64,000 bases of DNA from Amycolatopsis nivea (GCF_004522235.1 NZ_SDLT01000002.1:328025-392024), one strand, 5' to 3'. Numbered from the stretch's first letter, positions 8,434 to 17,025 are shown. Notes: generated by a model not told the origin, from the sequence alone. A program made the numbers and translations.

Positions 8434-9345
8434 ATGAAGACGGGAACGGCCGCGGAGACCGCCGCACAACTGGAAGCCGAGCTGGAGAAGTATCCCGAGG
8501 AGCGGGGAGAGATCCTGCTCGAGGCGGCACAGGCGTGGCGTCAGGCCGGTGACGACGACCGCGCCATCGCATTGCTGACCCAGGCTGTCGCTGCGGGCGG
8601 CGAGGACGGGGGCAACGCCCGGGTAGAACTCGCCGAGGTGCTGTTCGACCTCGACCGGGCCGAGGAGGCCCAGACCTGCCTTGACGAGTTGCGGAACGAG
8701 CCACTGTCCTCACCGGTGCCGTATTACCTGGCCGCTGAGCTGCTGGAACACCGCGGCGAGCTCCAGCAGGCACTGACCTGGTTCGACCTGGCCGCAGCCC
8801 GGCTGTCCGCGCCGGAGCCGACCGGCGGGAACGCGGAGTTCGGGTTCTTCACCCACGCGAACCACATCTTGACTGCTCGCCGACGGGTGCGCCGCGCACT
8901 GGGATTGCCTCCGGACGAGCAGGACGAGTCAGTCCAGGGCCCTTCGGATGATGCCCCTGCTCCCGCCCAGCCAGCGCCGCCAGGGGAAGTGCGAGTGTTG
9001 TTCTGGCCCCGCGCCGAGATCCCCCGCGCGCACGAGGCCTGGCCGAACCTGGTCCAGCACGCCGATGCGGACACCGCCATCGCCGACCGCGAGGCCGCCA
9101 ACCGGGAGCTGTCCGAGTCGGGCATCGCGCGGATCGTGCTGGTCCCGTTGACCACCGCGAAGCTCCAGGAGTTCGCGACCCGCACCGGGAGCGACCCGGC
9201 CGCCGAAGACACCCGGCTGGCCTGCATGAACGAGATCTTCGAGGAAGGCGGCGCGATCGACTGGCCACCGGCGCGCAACGAACGCTGCTGGTGCGGCTCG
9301 GGCGGGAAGTACAAGAAATGCTGCGGCCGTCCCGTAAGCATCTGA
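8434..9345 (+). CDS. TPR-like protein with C-terminal SEC-C zinc motif
   Basis: 303 residues starting at ATG 8434 (an in-frame GTG at 8425 is less likely). The N-terminal half is helical and TPR-like (AWRQAGDDDRAIALLTQAVAAGG, then ELLEHRGELQQALTWFDLAAARL). The last 20 residues hold a SEC-C motif, CWCGSGGKYKKCC, a zinc-binding tail known from SecA and many uncharacterised proteins. No signal peptide or membrane segment. A -10-like TACAGT at 8421 suggests its own promoter. Function unknown; SEC-C tails usually mediate protein or nucleic-acid contacts. Confidence 0.82.
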   Translation: MKTGTAAETAAQLEAELEKYPEERGEILLEAAQAWRQAGDDDRAIALLTQAVAAGGEDGGNARVELAEVLFDLDRAEEAQTCLDELRNEPLSSPVPYYLAAELLEHRGELQQALTWFDLAAARLSAPEPTGGNAEFGFFTHANHILTARRRVRRALGLPPDEQDESVQGPSDDAPAPAQPAPPGEVRVLFWPRAEIPRAHEAWPNLVQHADADTAIADREAANRELSESGIARIVLVPLTTAKLQEFATRTGSDPAAEDTRLACMNEIFEEGGAIDWPPARNERCWCGSGGKYKKCCGRPVSI

Positions 9346-9399
9346 CCTGCGTTTATCCCTCCTCGGGAGCAAATCGCGGCACTCGTTCGTTCACTGGAT

Positions 9400-9867
9400 A
9401 TGGCTGTCGTGTTCCTGCTCTACGTCATCGCTGAAGTCGCCGCCATCTGGGCGGTCGGCTCGGTCGTCGGTGTGCTCGGCACGATCGGTCTGCTGATCGC
9501 GGGCGCGTTCGTGGGTTCGTGGCTGGCGCGTCGCGAGGGCGGCAAGGCGATGCGCGCCTTCATGGCGACCGCGCAGTCCGGCCGCAATCCGGAGAAAGAG
9601 CTGACCGACGGCATGCTCGTCGCGCTCGGCGGCGTGCTGATCATGGTCCCCGGCTTCGTCAGCGACGTGCTGGGCCTGCTGTTCCTGCTGCCGCCCACCC
9701 GCTCGATCGCCCGGCGGTTCTGGCTGCGCCGCGCGGAGAAGCGCGCCATCCGGTACGCCAACCAGCGCCGCGGTCCGGTGATGGTGGTGGACAGCGAGGT
9801 CGTCGCGGAGGAACCGCGGCAGGCGAAGAACCACCCGGTGATCGAAGGCCGGATCGTCGAGGGCTGA
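9400..9867 (+). CDS. fxsA: FxsA-family membrane protein
   Basis: 155-residue small membrane protein. Two N-terminal hydrophobic segments (residues about 1-45), a central GGVLIMVPGFVSDVLGLLFLLPPTR block typical of FxsA, then a basic cytoplasmic tail. FxsA in E. coli alleviates phage T7 exclusion when overexpressed, but the role in actinomycetes is undefined. The gene starts at ATG 9400 and stands alone between the SEC-C protein and the vsr-dcm pair. Confidence 0.85.
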   Translation: MAVVFLLYVIAEVAAIWAVGSVVGVLGTIGLLIAGAFVGSWLARREGGKAMRAFMATAQSGRNPEKELTDGMLVALGGVLIMVPGFVSDVLGLLFLLPPTRSIARRFWLRRAEKRAIRYANQRRGPVMVVDSEVVAEEPRQAKNHPVIEGRIVEG

Positions 9868-9880
9868 ACCGCGCGCCACA

Positions 9881-10309
9881 ATGGCTCCCGTGGAGCGGCT
9901 GGAAACGACTTCCGCGGTGAGCGCCCGCATGAGCAAACAGAAGTCGCGCAACACCGGGATCGAAATGGCGTTGCGCAAGATCCTGCACGCCGCCGGGTAC
10001 CGCTACCGAGTGCACCGCCGTCCGGTGAAAGGCGTCCGCCGCGAGGCTGACCTGGTGTTCGGCCCCGCGCGAGTAGCGGTTTTCGTGGACGGCTGCTTCT
10101 GGCACGGCTGCCCGGAACACGGCACGTGGCCGAAGAACAATGCCGATTATTGGCGGACCAAGATCGAAACCAACCGCCGCCGGGACGCGAATACCGACGC
10201 ACTGCTGCACGAAGCGGGCTGGCTGTCGGTGCGAATCTGGGAACACGAGGCGACCGATGTCGCCGCGTCGCGGGTGATCGAGACCGTGAAGGAACGCCGA
10301 CCCCATTAA
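9881..10309 (+). CDS. vsr: Very short patch repair endonuclease
   Basis: 142 residues. Vsr-type endonuclease that nicks 5' to T:G mismatches arising from deamination of 5-methylcytosine. Family blocks visible are SKQKSRNTGIEMALRKILHAAGYRYRVH at the N terminus, the catalytic ADLVFGPARVAVFVDGCFWHGCPEH core (metal-binding Asp, zinc-type Cys/His) and WPKNNADYWRTKIETNRRRD. It sits 10 bases before the cytosine methyltransferase, the standard genetic pairing. Confidence 0.95.
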   Translation: MAPVERLETTSAVSARMSKQKSRNTGIEMALRKILHAAGYRYRVHRRPVKGVRREADLVFGPARVAVFVDGCFWHGCPEHGTWPKNNADYWRTKIETNRRRDANTDALLHEAGWLSVRIWEHEATDVAASRVIETVKERRPH

Positions 10310-10319
10310 TGTTGGCGCC

Positions 10320-11435
10320 ATGCCTCAACCGGGTCAGCCCACCGCCGCGGAGTTCTTCGCCGGCATCGGTCTCGTGCGCCTAGGCCTCGAACCGACCGGC
10401 TTCGACGTCGCGTGGTCCAACGACATCGAACCGGCGAAGCAGGCCATGTACGAGGCACACTTCAACGACCAGGGCGCACACGAGTACGTACTAGGCGATG
10501 TCGCCGCCCTCCGCGGCACCGATCTGCCCGCCGGCCTCAGCCTGGCCTGGGCGTCGTTCCCCTGCACAGACCTCTCGCTGGCCGGCTGGCGCCGCGGCCT
10601 GGCGGGCTCGCACTCGTCGACGTTCTGGCAATTCACCCGCATCCTCGACGAACTGGGCCAAGACCGTCCGCCGGTAGTCGCGCTGGAAAACGTAGTCGGC
10701 CTGGCAACCAGCCACGGCGGCGACGACCTCCGCGCGGCGATCGGAGAACTCAACCGCCTCGGCTACTCCGCCGATGTCCTCACCCTGGACGCCCGGCGGT
10801 TCGTCCCGCAGTCCCGGCCCAGGTTGTTCATCGTCGGCGCGCAAAACCCGCCCTCGGACTCGCCCGCGCCGTCGCCGCTCCGCCCTCCTTGGCTCGCGCT
10901 AGACCCAGCGTTGCGGACACATCGCGCCGCCTTGCCCGCACCGCCCCCGCTGCTGGTCACCGGGCTGTCCGCCGCCGTCGAACGCCTCCCGGCCGATGAC
11001 GAGCGCTGGTGGACCGCACCGCGCGCTGACGCGTTCATCGGGTCGCTGTCGCCGCTCCATTTGGAGCGATTGTCGCAGCTCAAGGCAGGAAAGAAGCTGG
11101 TGTACCGGACGGCCTACCGGCGCACCCGCAACGGAAAACCAGTGTGGGAAGTCCGGCCGGACGACATCTCAGGCTGCCTGCGCACTGCCCGCGGCGGATC
11201 GTCCAAACAAGCCGTCGTACAAGCTGGCCGCGGCTCGGTGCGGGTGCGGTGGATGACGCCGCGCGAGTACGCGCGGCTGATGGGTGCGGGGAAGTACGCG
11301 CTGGATGGGCTGCGGAACAACCAGGCCCTGTTCGGCTTCGGGGACGCGGTGTGCGTGCCGGTGGTGCGGTGGTTGTCGGAGAATTACCTGATGCCGTTGG
11401 CTCGTGGGGAAATGAGCCTCGAAGCCGCGGGCTAG
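10320..11435 (+). CDS. DNA (cytosine-5) methyltransferase
   Basis: 371 residues. Motif I is EFFAGIGLVRLGLE, motif IV with the catalytic Cys is FPCTDLSLAG, motif VI is ALENVVGL and motif VIII is PQSRPRLFIVG; the target-recognition region and motifs IX/X follow (RWMTPREYARLMG). It methylates C5 of cytosine in an unknown double-stranded site. No cognate restriction enzyme is adjacent, only vsr upstream, so this looks like a solitary (Dcm-like) methyltransferase. The stop overlaps the convergent SCP2 gene stop by 4 bases. Confidence 0.93.
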   Translation: MPQPGQPTAAEFFAGIGLVRLGLEPTGFDVAWSNDIEPAKQAMYEAHFNDQGAHEYVLGDVAALRGTDLPAGLSLAWASFPCTDLSLAGWRRGLAGSHSSTFWQFTRILDELGQDRPPVVALENVVGLATSHGGDDLRAAIGELNRLGYSADVLTLDARRFVPQSRPRLFIVGAQNPPSDSPAPSPLRPPWLALDPALRTHRAALPAPPPLLVTGLSAAVERLPADDERWWTAPRADAFIGSLSPLHLERLSQLKAGKKLVYRTAYRRTRNGKPVWEVRPDDISGCLRTARGGSSKQAVVQAGRGSVRVRWMTPREYARLMGAGKYALDGLRNNQALFGFGDAVCVPVVRWLSENYLMPLARGEMSLEAAG

Positions 11436-12031
11436 TCCGCCCCAGTCGGCTTGGGGATGTCGAAATACCCCGACAACCGCACCGCCGGCGCGTACTCGCC
11501 CTTGACCTTTACCTTCCCCGTCACGAACATCGCCGCCACAGCCGCGTTCCCGGTCGCCATGCGGATGAAGTCCTCAACGGCGACAGTGATCGTCGTGTCC
11601 GGGGTGCGGGCCAGGTCGGTGCTCGACACGCACAGGCCGTCCTCGATGACTGTTTGGTAGCGGTCGAAATCGTCCCCGGCGGGGAAGCGCCAGGAGACCA
11701 CGACGTCCACGTGCCGGGCTCGGTCTGGGCGGAAGTGTTCGGACATCCGGCGGAAGATCTCGTCCAGGAAGACCGCGCGCAGTTCGTCGTGGTCGGCGAT
11801 GCCTTTGAGCTGCTCCCGCGAAGCCGCCGCGACGACGTCGACCAACGACTGTGTGGTCAGCGAAGCGATTTCGATGCCGGCTCCGGCGGTGCCGAGCATG
11901 TGCAACGTCTCCAGGACCTGCACGAACTGCTCCGGGGTCAGTTTGCCCACCTCGAGAGAGCGGGCGAAACCGTTCACCGCGTGCTCACCGGGTGAGTGCG
12001 CGGCACGCATGCGCGAACGCCAGCGGGACAC
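11432..12031 (-). CDS. SCP2 sterol-carrier-like protein A
   Basis: About 199 residues (GTG 12031; ATG at 12010 is an alternative giving 192). The C-terminal 100 residues fit the SCP2 fold: VVVSWRFPAGDDFDRYQTVIEDGLCVSS..TTITVAVEDFIRMATGNAAVAAMFVTGKVKVKGEYAPAVRLSGYFDIP, the VxGKxxVxGD-like hydrophobic-ligand signature. Such proteins bind lipids or acyl-CoAs non-enzymatically. It lies 8 bases downstream of a paralogue in the same operon, likely a tandem duplication. Confidence 0.75.
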   Translation of the reverse strand: MSRWRSRMRAAHSPGEHAVNGFARSLEVGKLTPEQFVQVLETLHMLGTAGAGIEIASLTTQSLVDVVAAASREQLKGIADHDELRAVFLDEIFRRMSEHFRPDRARHVDVVVSWRFPAGDDFDRYQTVIEDGLCVSSTDLARTPDTTITVAVEDFIRMATGNAAVAAMFVTGKVKVKGEYAPAVRLSGYFDIPKPTGAD

Positions 12032-12039
12032 GGAGCGGC

Positions 12040-12684
12040 TCAGGCCGGTCGGGGCAGGTCGAAGTGGCCGACCAGCCCGGCTGCGAAGGCCAGGTCGCCC
12101 TTGACCTTCAGTTTTCCGGTCACGAACAGCACCGCGGGCGTTGCCTGGTGGGTGATGATGCGGAAGAAGTCCACGGGCGAAAGCGTAATCGTCACGCGGG
12201 CTTTCTCGCGCATTTCGCGGGACACCGTGCAGGTTCCATCGGAAAGCACCGTCTCGTAGCGGTCGTAGCCGCCCTCGCCGGTGCCGCCGGACAGCCGCCA
12301 GTGCACCACCGCGCGCAGTGACTTCGCACGGATGTGCGCTCCCATGCGCGCGAAGATCTCGTCCAGCACCCGCTCGCGCAGCGGACGTTCGGCGACCACG
12401 GCTTCCAGCTGCGCCCGCGACGCCCGCGCGACCAGCGTGGCGAACTTCGTCGGGTCGACCTTGTCCAGCGAGAACGCCGGCACTTGTTCCGACAGCCGCA
12501 TCAGCGCCGCCAGCAGCCGGTTCATATCGGAGCGGCCCAGTTCGCGGGGGTCGATGGCGTCCGCGACCGCGTTGACGTCGAGCGCGCTCGCGTCGACGGC
12601 TTCGGTGCGGTCCAGCGCGTCCAGCAGCGCGACCCCGCGCAGGCCGGCCAGGTCAGAGCTGGTCGCCTCCGGGTTGTCGGCCAT
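12040..12684 (-). CDS. SCP2 sterol-carrier-like protein B
   Basis: 214 residues; N-terminal helical extension (MADNPEATSSDLAGLRGVALLDALD), then an SCP2-like domain ending VLFVTGKLKVKGDLAFAAGLVGHFDLPRPA, closely parallel to the neighbour at 11432-12031 (FVTGK.KVKG motif in both). First gene of the two-gene operon. Its start is about 30 bases from a putative TetR operator (12714-12735) shared with the divergent tetR gene, which suggests co-regulation with the fatty-acid genes at 13.4-17 kb and a lipid-related role. Confidence 0.75.
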   Translation of the reverse strand: MADNPEATSSDLAGLRGVALLDALDRTEAVDASALDVNAVADAIDPRELGRSDMNRLLAALMRLSEQVPAFSLDKVDPTKFATLVARASRAQLEAVVAERPLRERVLDEIFARMGAHIRAKSLRAVVHWRLSGGTGEGGYDRYETVLSDGTCTVSREMREKARVTITLSPVDFFRIITHQATPAVLFVTGKLKVKGDLAFAAGLVGHFDLPRPA

Positions 12685-12713
12685 CTTCCACCCCTTCCGG
12701 AACTTTCCGCCGT

Positions 12714-12735
12714 AAGGCTACCGGTGAGTAGGTAG
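12714..12735. promoter_or_regulatory. Putative TetR operator O1
   Basis: Imperfect palindrome containing CTAC...AGTAGGTAG between the divergent SCP2 gene and tetR. Aligned over 22 positions with the palindrome at 15669-15690 it shares CTAC, a central G and AGTAGGT at identical spacing. This points to a common regulator, most likely the TetR protein at 12806. Confidence 0.6.
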
Positions 12736-12805
12736 CGCGGCAAGCAACGCCGCCGACCTGGGGACGGGTACCGTCCGTGCCAGCGAGAGGGAGGAAACAG
12801 TCACC

Positions 12806-13465
12806 GTGTCCGACGAAGATCAGCGCCCACCCGAGCGAGCGAGGCGGCTCCCGAGGGCGGTCCGTGAACGCCAGATCCTGGACGCCGCGGTGCAGGTGTT
12901 CTCCCAGCACGGCTACCACTCGGCGTCGATGGACGAGATCTCCGAGGTCGCGGGCGTCTCCAAACCGATGATCTACACCTATCTCGGCTCGAAGGAAGAC
13001 CTGTTCGGCAAGAGCATCCAGCGCGAGGCGACGCGCCTGCTCGAGGCCATCCAGGCAGGCGTGCAGCCCGATCTGCCGCCGGACATGCAGCTGTGGCACG
13101 GCCTGCGCTCGTTCTACCGCTTCGTCGCCGAATACCGCGAGTCCTGGACGGTGCTGCACCGCCAGGCATTGACGGTCGGCGGCGGCTTCGCGGCGGAGAT
13201 CACCGCGATGCGCACGCGCGCGATCGAACTGGTCGCGGCGCTCGTGGTGGCCGCGGGCACCCGCAAGGGCCTCGGCGAGCAGACGGAGTTCTCCGGCCCC
13301 GGTTTGGCCGCGGCGCTGGTCGGCGCGGCGGAATCGCTGGCCGACTGGGCACTGGACCACCCGGAGATCTCCGACGGCGTGCTCGCGTCCTGGCTGATGA
13401 ACCTGGTGTGGCTCGGGTTCAACGACCTGGTTGAGGGGCAGGTCTGGAAGCCCTCAGAGGGCTGA
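12806..13465 (+). CDS. TetR-family regulator of the fatty-acid gene block
   Basis: 219 residues, GTG start supported by GAGGGAGGAAA (12786-12796). HTH in residues about 20-65: RERQILDAAVQVFSQHGYHSASMDEISEVAGVSKPMIYTYLGSKEDLF. The C-terminal half is a TetR ligand domain. The gene order tetR / maoC - fabG4 / fadA2 resembles the M. tuberculosis Rv0238 - Rv0241c - Rv0242c - Rv0243 neighbourhood. Two related palindromes, one before this gene and one between fabG4 and fadA2, are plausible binding sites. An acyl-CoA effector is inferred, not shown. Confidence 0.88.
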   Translation: MSDEDQRPPERARRLPRAVRERQILDAAVQVFSQHGYHSASMDEISEVAGVSKPMIYTYLGSKEDLFGKSIQREATRLLEAIQAGVQPDLPPDMQLWHGLRSFYRFVAEYRESWTVLHRQALTVGGGFAAEITAMRTRAIELVAALVVAAGTRKGLGEQTEFSGPGLAAALVGAAESLADWALDHPEISDGVLASWLMNLVWLGFNDLVEGQVWKPSEG

Positions 13466-14293
13466 GATCACCCCGTCCAGGTGCGGTTTCGGCTTCCGGG
13501 CGTGCCACAGCTCGAAGGCCCACCCGTCTTCCGTCTGCCAGGTCGTGAATGCCGCGCGGCCGGGCAGCAGCACCGGCTGTTTGAACCGCACCGCGACGCT
13601 GTACGCGTCCGGCAGCCTGCCCTCGAAGGACGCCAGCGCGTGCGCCTTCGTCCACATGCCGTGTGCGATCGCCTTCGGGAAGCCGAACAGGCGCGCGGTC
13701 AGCGGGTGCAGGTGGATCGGGTTGCGGTCGCCGGAAACCTCGGCGTAGCGGCGGCCGATGTCGCCCGGGACGTGCCACAGTGCGGACGGTTTCGGGGGCG
13801 TCAGCTGGGTGCGCGGACCCGACGAACCCGAGCCCGAGCCGGTGCGGCGGAGATAAGTCGACACCTCGCTCCACACGGTGTCCGCGCCCGAGTGGACCTC
13901 GCTCACCATGTCGAACTGGCTGCCTTTTTCGTGCGGGCGCAGGTTTTCCGCGCGCACGCTCACCCGGAACGTCTCGCCCAGCAGCAACGGACGGTGCTGG
14001 GTGATCCGGTTCTCGACGTGCACCAAACCCAGCAGGGGGAACGGGAACCCCGGCTCGGTCATCAACGCCATCTGCAGTCCGAAGACCAGCATGTGCGGAT
14101 ACGTCGCGGGCAGCTCGTCCGAGAAGCGGAATCCGCAGACTTCGTTGTAGGCCGCGACGTGTGCCGGGTCTACGACGACCTCGGGGCGCACCAACTCCGT
14201 ATTGGGCAGGGTCGAGCCGCCGCCTCGGCGCAGCAGGGCTTTCGGGTACAGCGTCGCCAGGCTGGGCGCGCTCGTCACTTCACGAACAGCCAT
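13454..14293 (-). CDS. MaoC-like (R)-specific enoyl hydratase / 3-hydroxyacyl dehydratase
   Basis: 279 residues, double hot-dog arrangement like HtdX/MaoC2-type hydratases: an N-terminal degenerate hot-dog and a C-terminal domain carrying the hydratase-2 motif YAEVSGDRNPIHLHPLTARLFGF...IAHGM (catalytic Asp and His). It interconverts (R)-3-hydroxyacyl and 2-enoyl thioesters. Cotranscribed 3 bases downstream of fabG4, which would supply or use the 3-oxoacyl product. The 3' end overlaps the convergent tetR gene by 12 bases. The M. tuberculosis counterpart by position is HtdX. Confidence 0.87.
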   Translation of the reverse strand: MAVREVTSAPSLATLYPKALLRRGGGSTLPNTELVRPEVVVDPAHVAAYNEVCGFRFSDELPATYPHMLVFGLQMALMTEPGFPFPLLGLVHVENRITQHRPLLLGETFRVSVRAENLRPHEKGSQFDMVSEVHSGADTVWSEVSTYLRRTGSGSGSSGPRTQLTPPKPSALWHVPGDIGRRYAEVSGDRNPIHLHPLTARLFGFPKAIAHGMWTKAHALASFEGRLPDAYSVAVRFKQPVLLPGRAAFTTWQTEDGWAFELWHARKPKPHLDGVISAL

Positions 14294-14296
14294 CCC

Positions 14297-15631
14297 TCAC
14301 GCCCCCAGCAGCGCCTGGCCGCACACGCGGACCAGGTTCCCGTTGACCGCGGCCGACGCCGGGTTGGCGTACCAGGCAATGGTTTCCGCGACGTCCACCG
14401 GGAGCCCGCCCTGGCCGAGGCTCGACAGCCGCCGTCCGGCCTCGCGGATGAACAGCGGTACCGCGGCGGTCATCTTGGTCTCGATGAACCCGGGCGCGAC
14501 CGCGTTGATCGTGCCGCCGTACTCCGCGAGCTGCGGCGCGCCGACGTTCACCATCCCGATCACGCCCGCCTTCGACGTCGCGTAGTTCGTCTGGCCGACG
14601 TTGCCCGCGATGCCCGCGATGGACGAAACCCCGATGACGCGGCCGTTTTCGCGCAGGATCTTGTCGCCGAGCAGCTTGTCGTTCACCGCGAGCTGCGCGG
14701 CGAGGTTCACCGCGATGACCGAATCCCAGCCGCCCTCGGTCATGTTGCCGAGAGTCTTGTCGCGGGTGATGCCGGCGTTGTGCACCACGACATCCACCCC
14801 GCCGTGGCGCGAAGTCAGGTACTCGGCGAGCTTGGCTGGCGCGTCCGCGGCGGTGATGTCCAACTGCAGCGCCGAACCGCCGATCCGATTGGCCACAGTG
14901 GACAGATCGCCGCCCTGCGCGGGGATGTCCAGCGCGACCACATGCGCACCGTCGCGGGCGAGCGTTTCGGCGATCGCCTCGCCGATGCCCCGCGACGCAC
15001 CGGTCACCAGCGCGACCTTGCCGTCCAGCGGCTTTTCCCAGTTCTCCGGCGTCGGCGCGGTCTTGGCGTGCGTGCCGACGCGGATGACCTGGCCGTCCAC
15101 GAACGCCGACTTCGCCGACAGCAGGAACCGCAGCGTCGACTCGGCCGCGTCCTCCGCCCCTTCGGCGACGTACACCAGTTGCGCCGTCGCGCCGCGCTTG
15201 AGCTCCTTGCCGACCGAGCGGACGAAACCCTCCAGCGCGCGCTGCGCGATCCGCTCGCGGCCCTCGGCCAGCTCCGGCGGCGTGCCGAGCACGACCACCC
15301 GGCCGGATGAACCGACCTTGCGGATCACCGGGTGGAAGAACCGGTAGACCTCACGCAGCTGGCCCGGGTCCTTCACACCGGTGGCGTCGAACACCAGCGC
15401 CGCGTTCCGGTCGGCGGGCGCGCTGATCACCTCGATGCCCGCCTCGGTGAGCTGCGCCCGGACGGTCTTCTCCAGCCGTCCGCCCGGCGCGGCCCCGAGA
15501 AGTGCGGGACCCTCAAGAGCGGGTTGGCCGGGACGGTACCGGCGCAACGTCGCGGGGTTGGGCAGGCCGAGCTTCGGCACCACGAACTTCCCCAGCGGGG
15601 TCTTCGTGAACTGCTGGTACCTGTCCGCCAT
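14297..15631 (-). CDS. fabG4: High-molecular-weight 3-oxoacyl-ACP reductase (FabG4 type)
   Basis: 444 residues: an N-terminal flavodoxin-like domain (about 1-205) and a C-terminal SDR domain (about 210-444) with TGASRGIGEAI, NAG and the catalytic Ser plus YxxxK in SSIAGIAGNVGQTNYATSKAG. It reduces 3-oxoacyl thioesters with NAD(P)H. ATG 15631 is chosen because GGGAGG lies 6 bases upstream; GTG 15634 is the alternative. Operon with maoC; divergent from fadA2 across a perfect palindrome. Length and two-domain build match mycobacterial FabG4. Confidence 0.92.
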   Translation of the reverse strand: MADRYQQFTKTPLGKFVVPKLGLPNPATLRRYRPGQPALEGPALLGAAPGGRLEKTVRAQLTEAGIEVISAPADRNAALVFDATGVKDPGQLREVYRFFHPVIRKVGSSGRVVVLGTPPELAEGRERIAQRALEGFVRSVGKELKRGATAQLVYVAEGAEDAAESTLRFLLSAKSAFVDGQVIRVGTHAKTAPTPENWEKPLDGKVALVTGASRGIGEAIAETLARDGAHVVALDIPAQGGDLSTVANRIGGSALQLDITAADAPAKLAEYLTSRHGGVDVVVHNAGITRDKTLGNMTEGGWDSVIAVNLAAQLAVNDKLLGDKILRENGRVIGVSSIAGIAGNVGQTNYATSKAGVIGMVNVGAPQLAEYGGTINAVAPGFIETKMTAAVPLFIREAGRRLSSLGQGGLPVDVAETIAWYANPASAAVNGNLVRVCGQALLGA

Positions 15632-15668
15632 CACGTGCCTCCCGTGCAGTCTGCGTCACGTCGCAGTC

Positions 15669-15690
15669 TAACCTACTCGCTAGTAGGTTA
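15669..15690. promoter_or_regulatory. Putative TetR operator O2 between fabG4 and fadA2
   Basis: Perfect 9-bp arms TAACCTACT and AGTAGGTTA separated by CGCT, centred in the divergent fabG4-fadA2 promoter region. A related site sits upstream of the tetR gene at 12714-12735. Confidence 0.75.
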
Positions 15691-15726
15691 CAGTGTGAAA
15701 GGCACGACTCCAGAGAGGTGGACGGC

Positions 15727-17016
15727 ATGGCGACCAGGAAAACCCCGGCGGTGCGCAAGGTCGCGATCGTCGGCGGGAACCGGATCCCCTTCGCGCGGTC
15801 GAACGGCCCGTACTCCCGGGCCTCGAACCAGGACATGTTCACCGCCGCGCTGGACGGTCTGGTCAGCCGGTTTTCGCTGCAGGGCGAGGTGATCGGCGAG
15901 GTCGCCGCCGGTGCGGTGCTCAAGCACTCCAAGGACTTCAACCTCGCCCGCGAAAGCGTCCTCGGCAGCAAGCTCTCGCCCGCGACGGCGGCATCGGACG
16001 TCCAGATGGCGTGCGGCACCGGATTGCAGGCAGTCATCAACGTCGCCCACAAGATCGCGCTCGGGGAGATCGATTCGGCGATCGCGGGTGGCGTCGACAC
16101 CACGAGTGACGCCCCGCTGGCGGTCAACGCCAACCTGCGCCAGATCCTCGTGCAGCTCAACGCGGCGAAGACGCTCGCCGACCGGCTCAAGCTGGTCGCG
16201 AAGATCCGCCCTGGCCACATCGTGCCGGAGATCCCGCGCAACGCCGAACCGCGCACCGGACTGTCGATGGGGGAGCACGCCGCCCTCACCGCGCAGGTCT
16301 GGGACATCACCCGCGAGGCGCAGGACGAACTGGCCGCGACCAGCCACCGCAACCTCGCCGCCGCCTACGACCGCGGCTTCTTCGACGACCTGGTCACGCC
16401 GTACCTCAAGCTCGCCCGCGACCAGAACCTCCGCCCGGACTCCTCAGTCGAAAAGCTCGCCAAGCTCAAGCCGGTCTACGGCGGCCCGGACGGCACGATG
16501 ACCGCGGGCAACTCGACCCCGCTCACCGACGGCGCGTCGACCGTCCTGCTCGCGACCGAGCAGTGGGCGAAGGCGCACAAACTGCCGGTGCTGGCGTACC
16601 TGACGTTCAGCCAGACCGCGGCTGTCGACTACGTGCACGGCGACGAGGGCCTGCTCATGGCCCCCGCGTACGCGGTGCCGCGGATGCTCGAGCGCGCCGG
16701 ATTGACGTTGCAGGACTTCGACTTCTACGAGATCCACGAGGCGTTCGCGTCTCAGGTGCTCGCCACGCTCAAGGCGTGGGAGGACCCGGCGTTCGCCAAG
16801 GAGAAGCTCGGCCTCGACGCGCCGCTCGGCTCGATCGACCGCACCAAGCTGAACGTGAACGGCTCCTCGCTCGCGGCCGGGCACCCGTTCGCCGCGACCG
16901 GCGGCCGGATCGTCGCGACGCTCGCGAAACTGCTGAACGAGAAGGGTTCCGGGCGCGGCCTGATCTCCATTTGCGCGGCGGGCGGCCAGGGCGTCACCGC
17001 GATTCTGGAGAAGTAA
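15727..17016 (+). CDS. fadA2: Acetyl-CoA acyltransferase (thiolase, FadA2 type)
   Basis: 429-residue thiolase. The nucleophilic Cys is in SDVQMACGTGLQA (about residue 97), a substrate His is in HEAFASQV and the C-terminal catalytic Cys is in SICAAGGQG; GHPFAATGGR is also typical. It condenses or cleaves acyl-CoA units. ATG 15727 is supported by GAGAGG eight bases upstream; an in-frame GTG at 15718 lies within that ribosome-binding site. Divergent from fabG4-maoC with a shared operator, so reduction, dehydration and thiolysis steps can be switched together. Terminated by a strong hairpin. Confidence 0.93.
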   Translation: MATRKTPAVRKVAIVGGNRIPFARSNGPYSRASNQDMFTAALDGLVSRFSLQGEVIGEVAAGAVLKHSKDFNLARESVLGSKLSPATAASDVQMACGTGLQAVINVAHKIALGEIDSAIAGGVDTTSDAPLAVNANLRQILVQLNAAKTLADRLKLVAKIRPGHIVPEIPRNAEPRTGLSMGEHAALTAQVWDITREAQDELAATSHRNLAAAYDRGFFDDLVTPYLKLARDQNLRPDSSVEKLAKLKPVYGGPDGTMTAGNSTPLTDGASTVLLATEQWAKAHKLPVLAYLTFSQTAAVDYVHGDEGLLMAPAYAVPRMLERAGLTLQDFDFYEIHEAFASQVLATLKAWEDPAFAKEKLGLDAPLGSIDRTKLNVNGSSLAAGHPFAATGGRIVATLAKLLNEKGSGRGLISICAAGGQGVTAILEK

Positions 17017-17025
17017 GCACGCCGA

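Noticed and set aside
9881..11435. Complete restriction-modification system
   Set aside because: Vsr and a methyltransferase are present, but neither neighbour (FxsA, SCP2-like protein) is a restriction enzyme.
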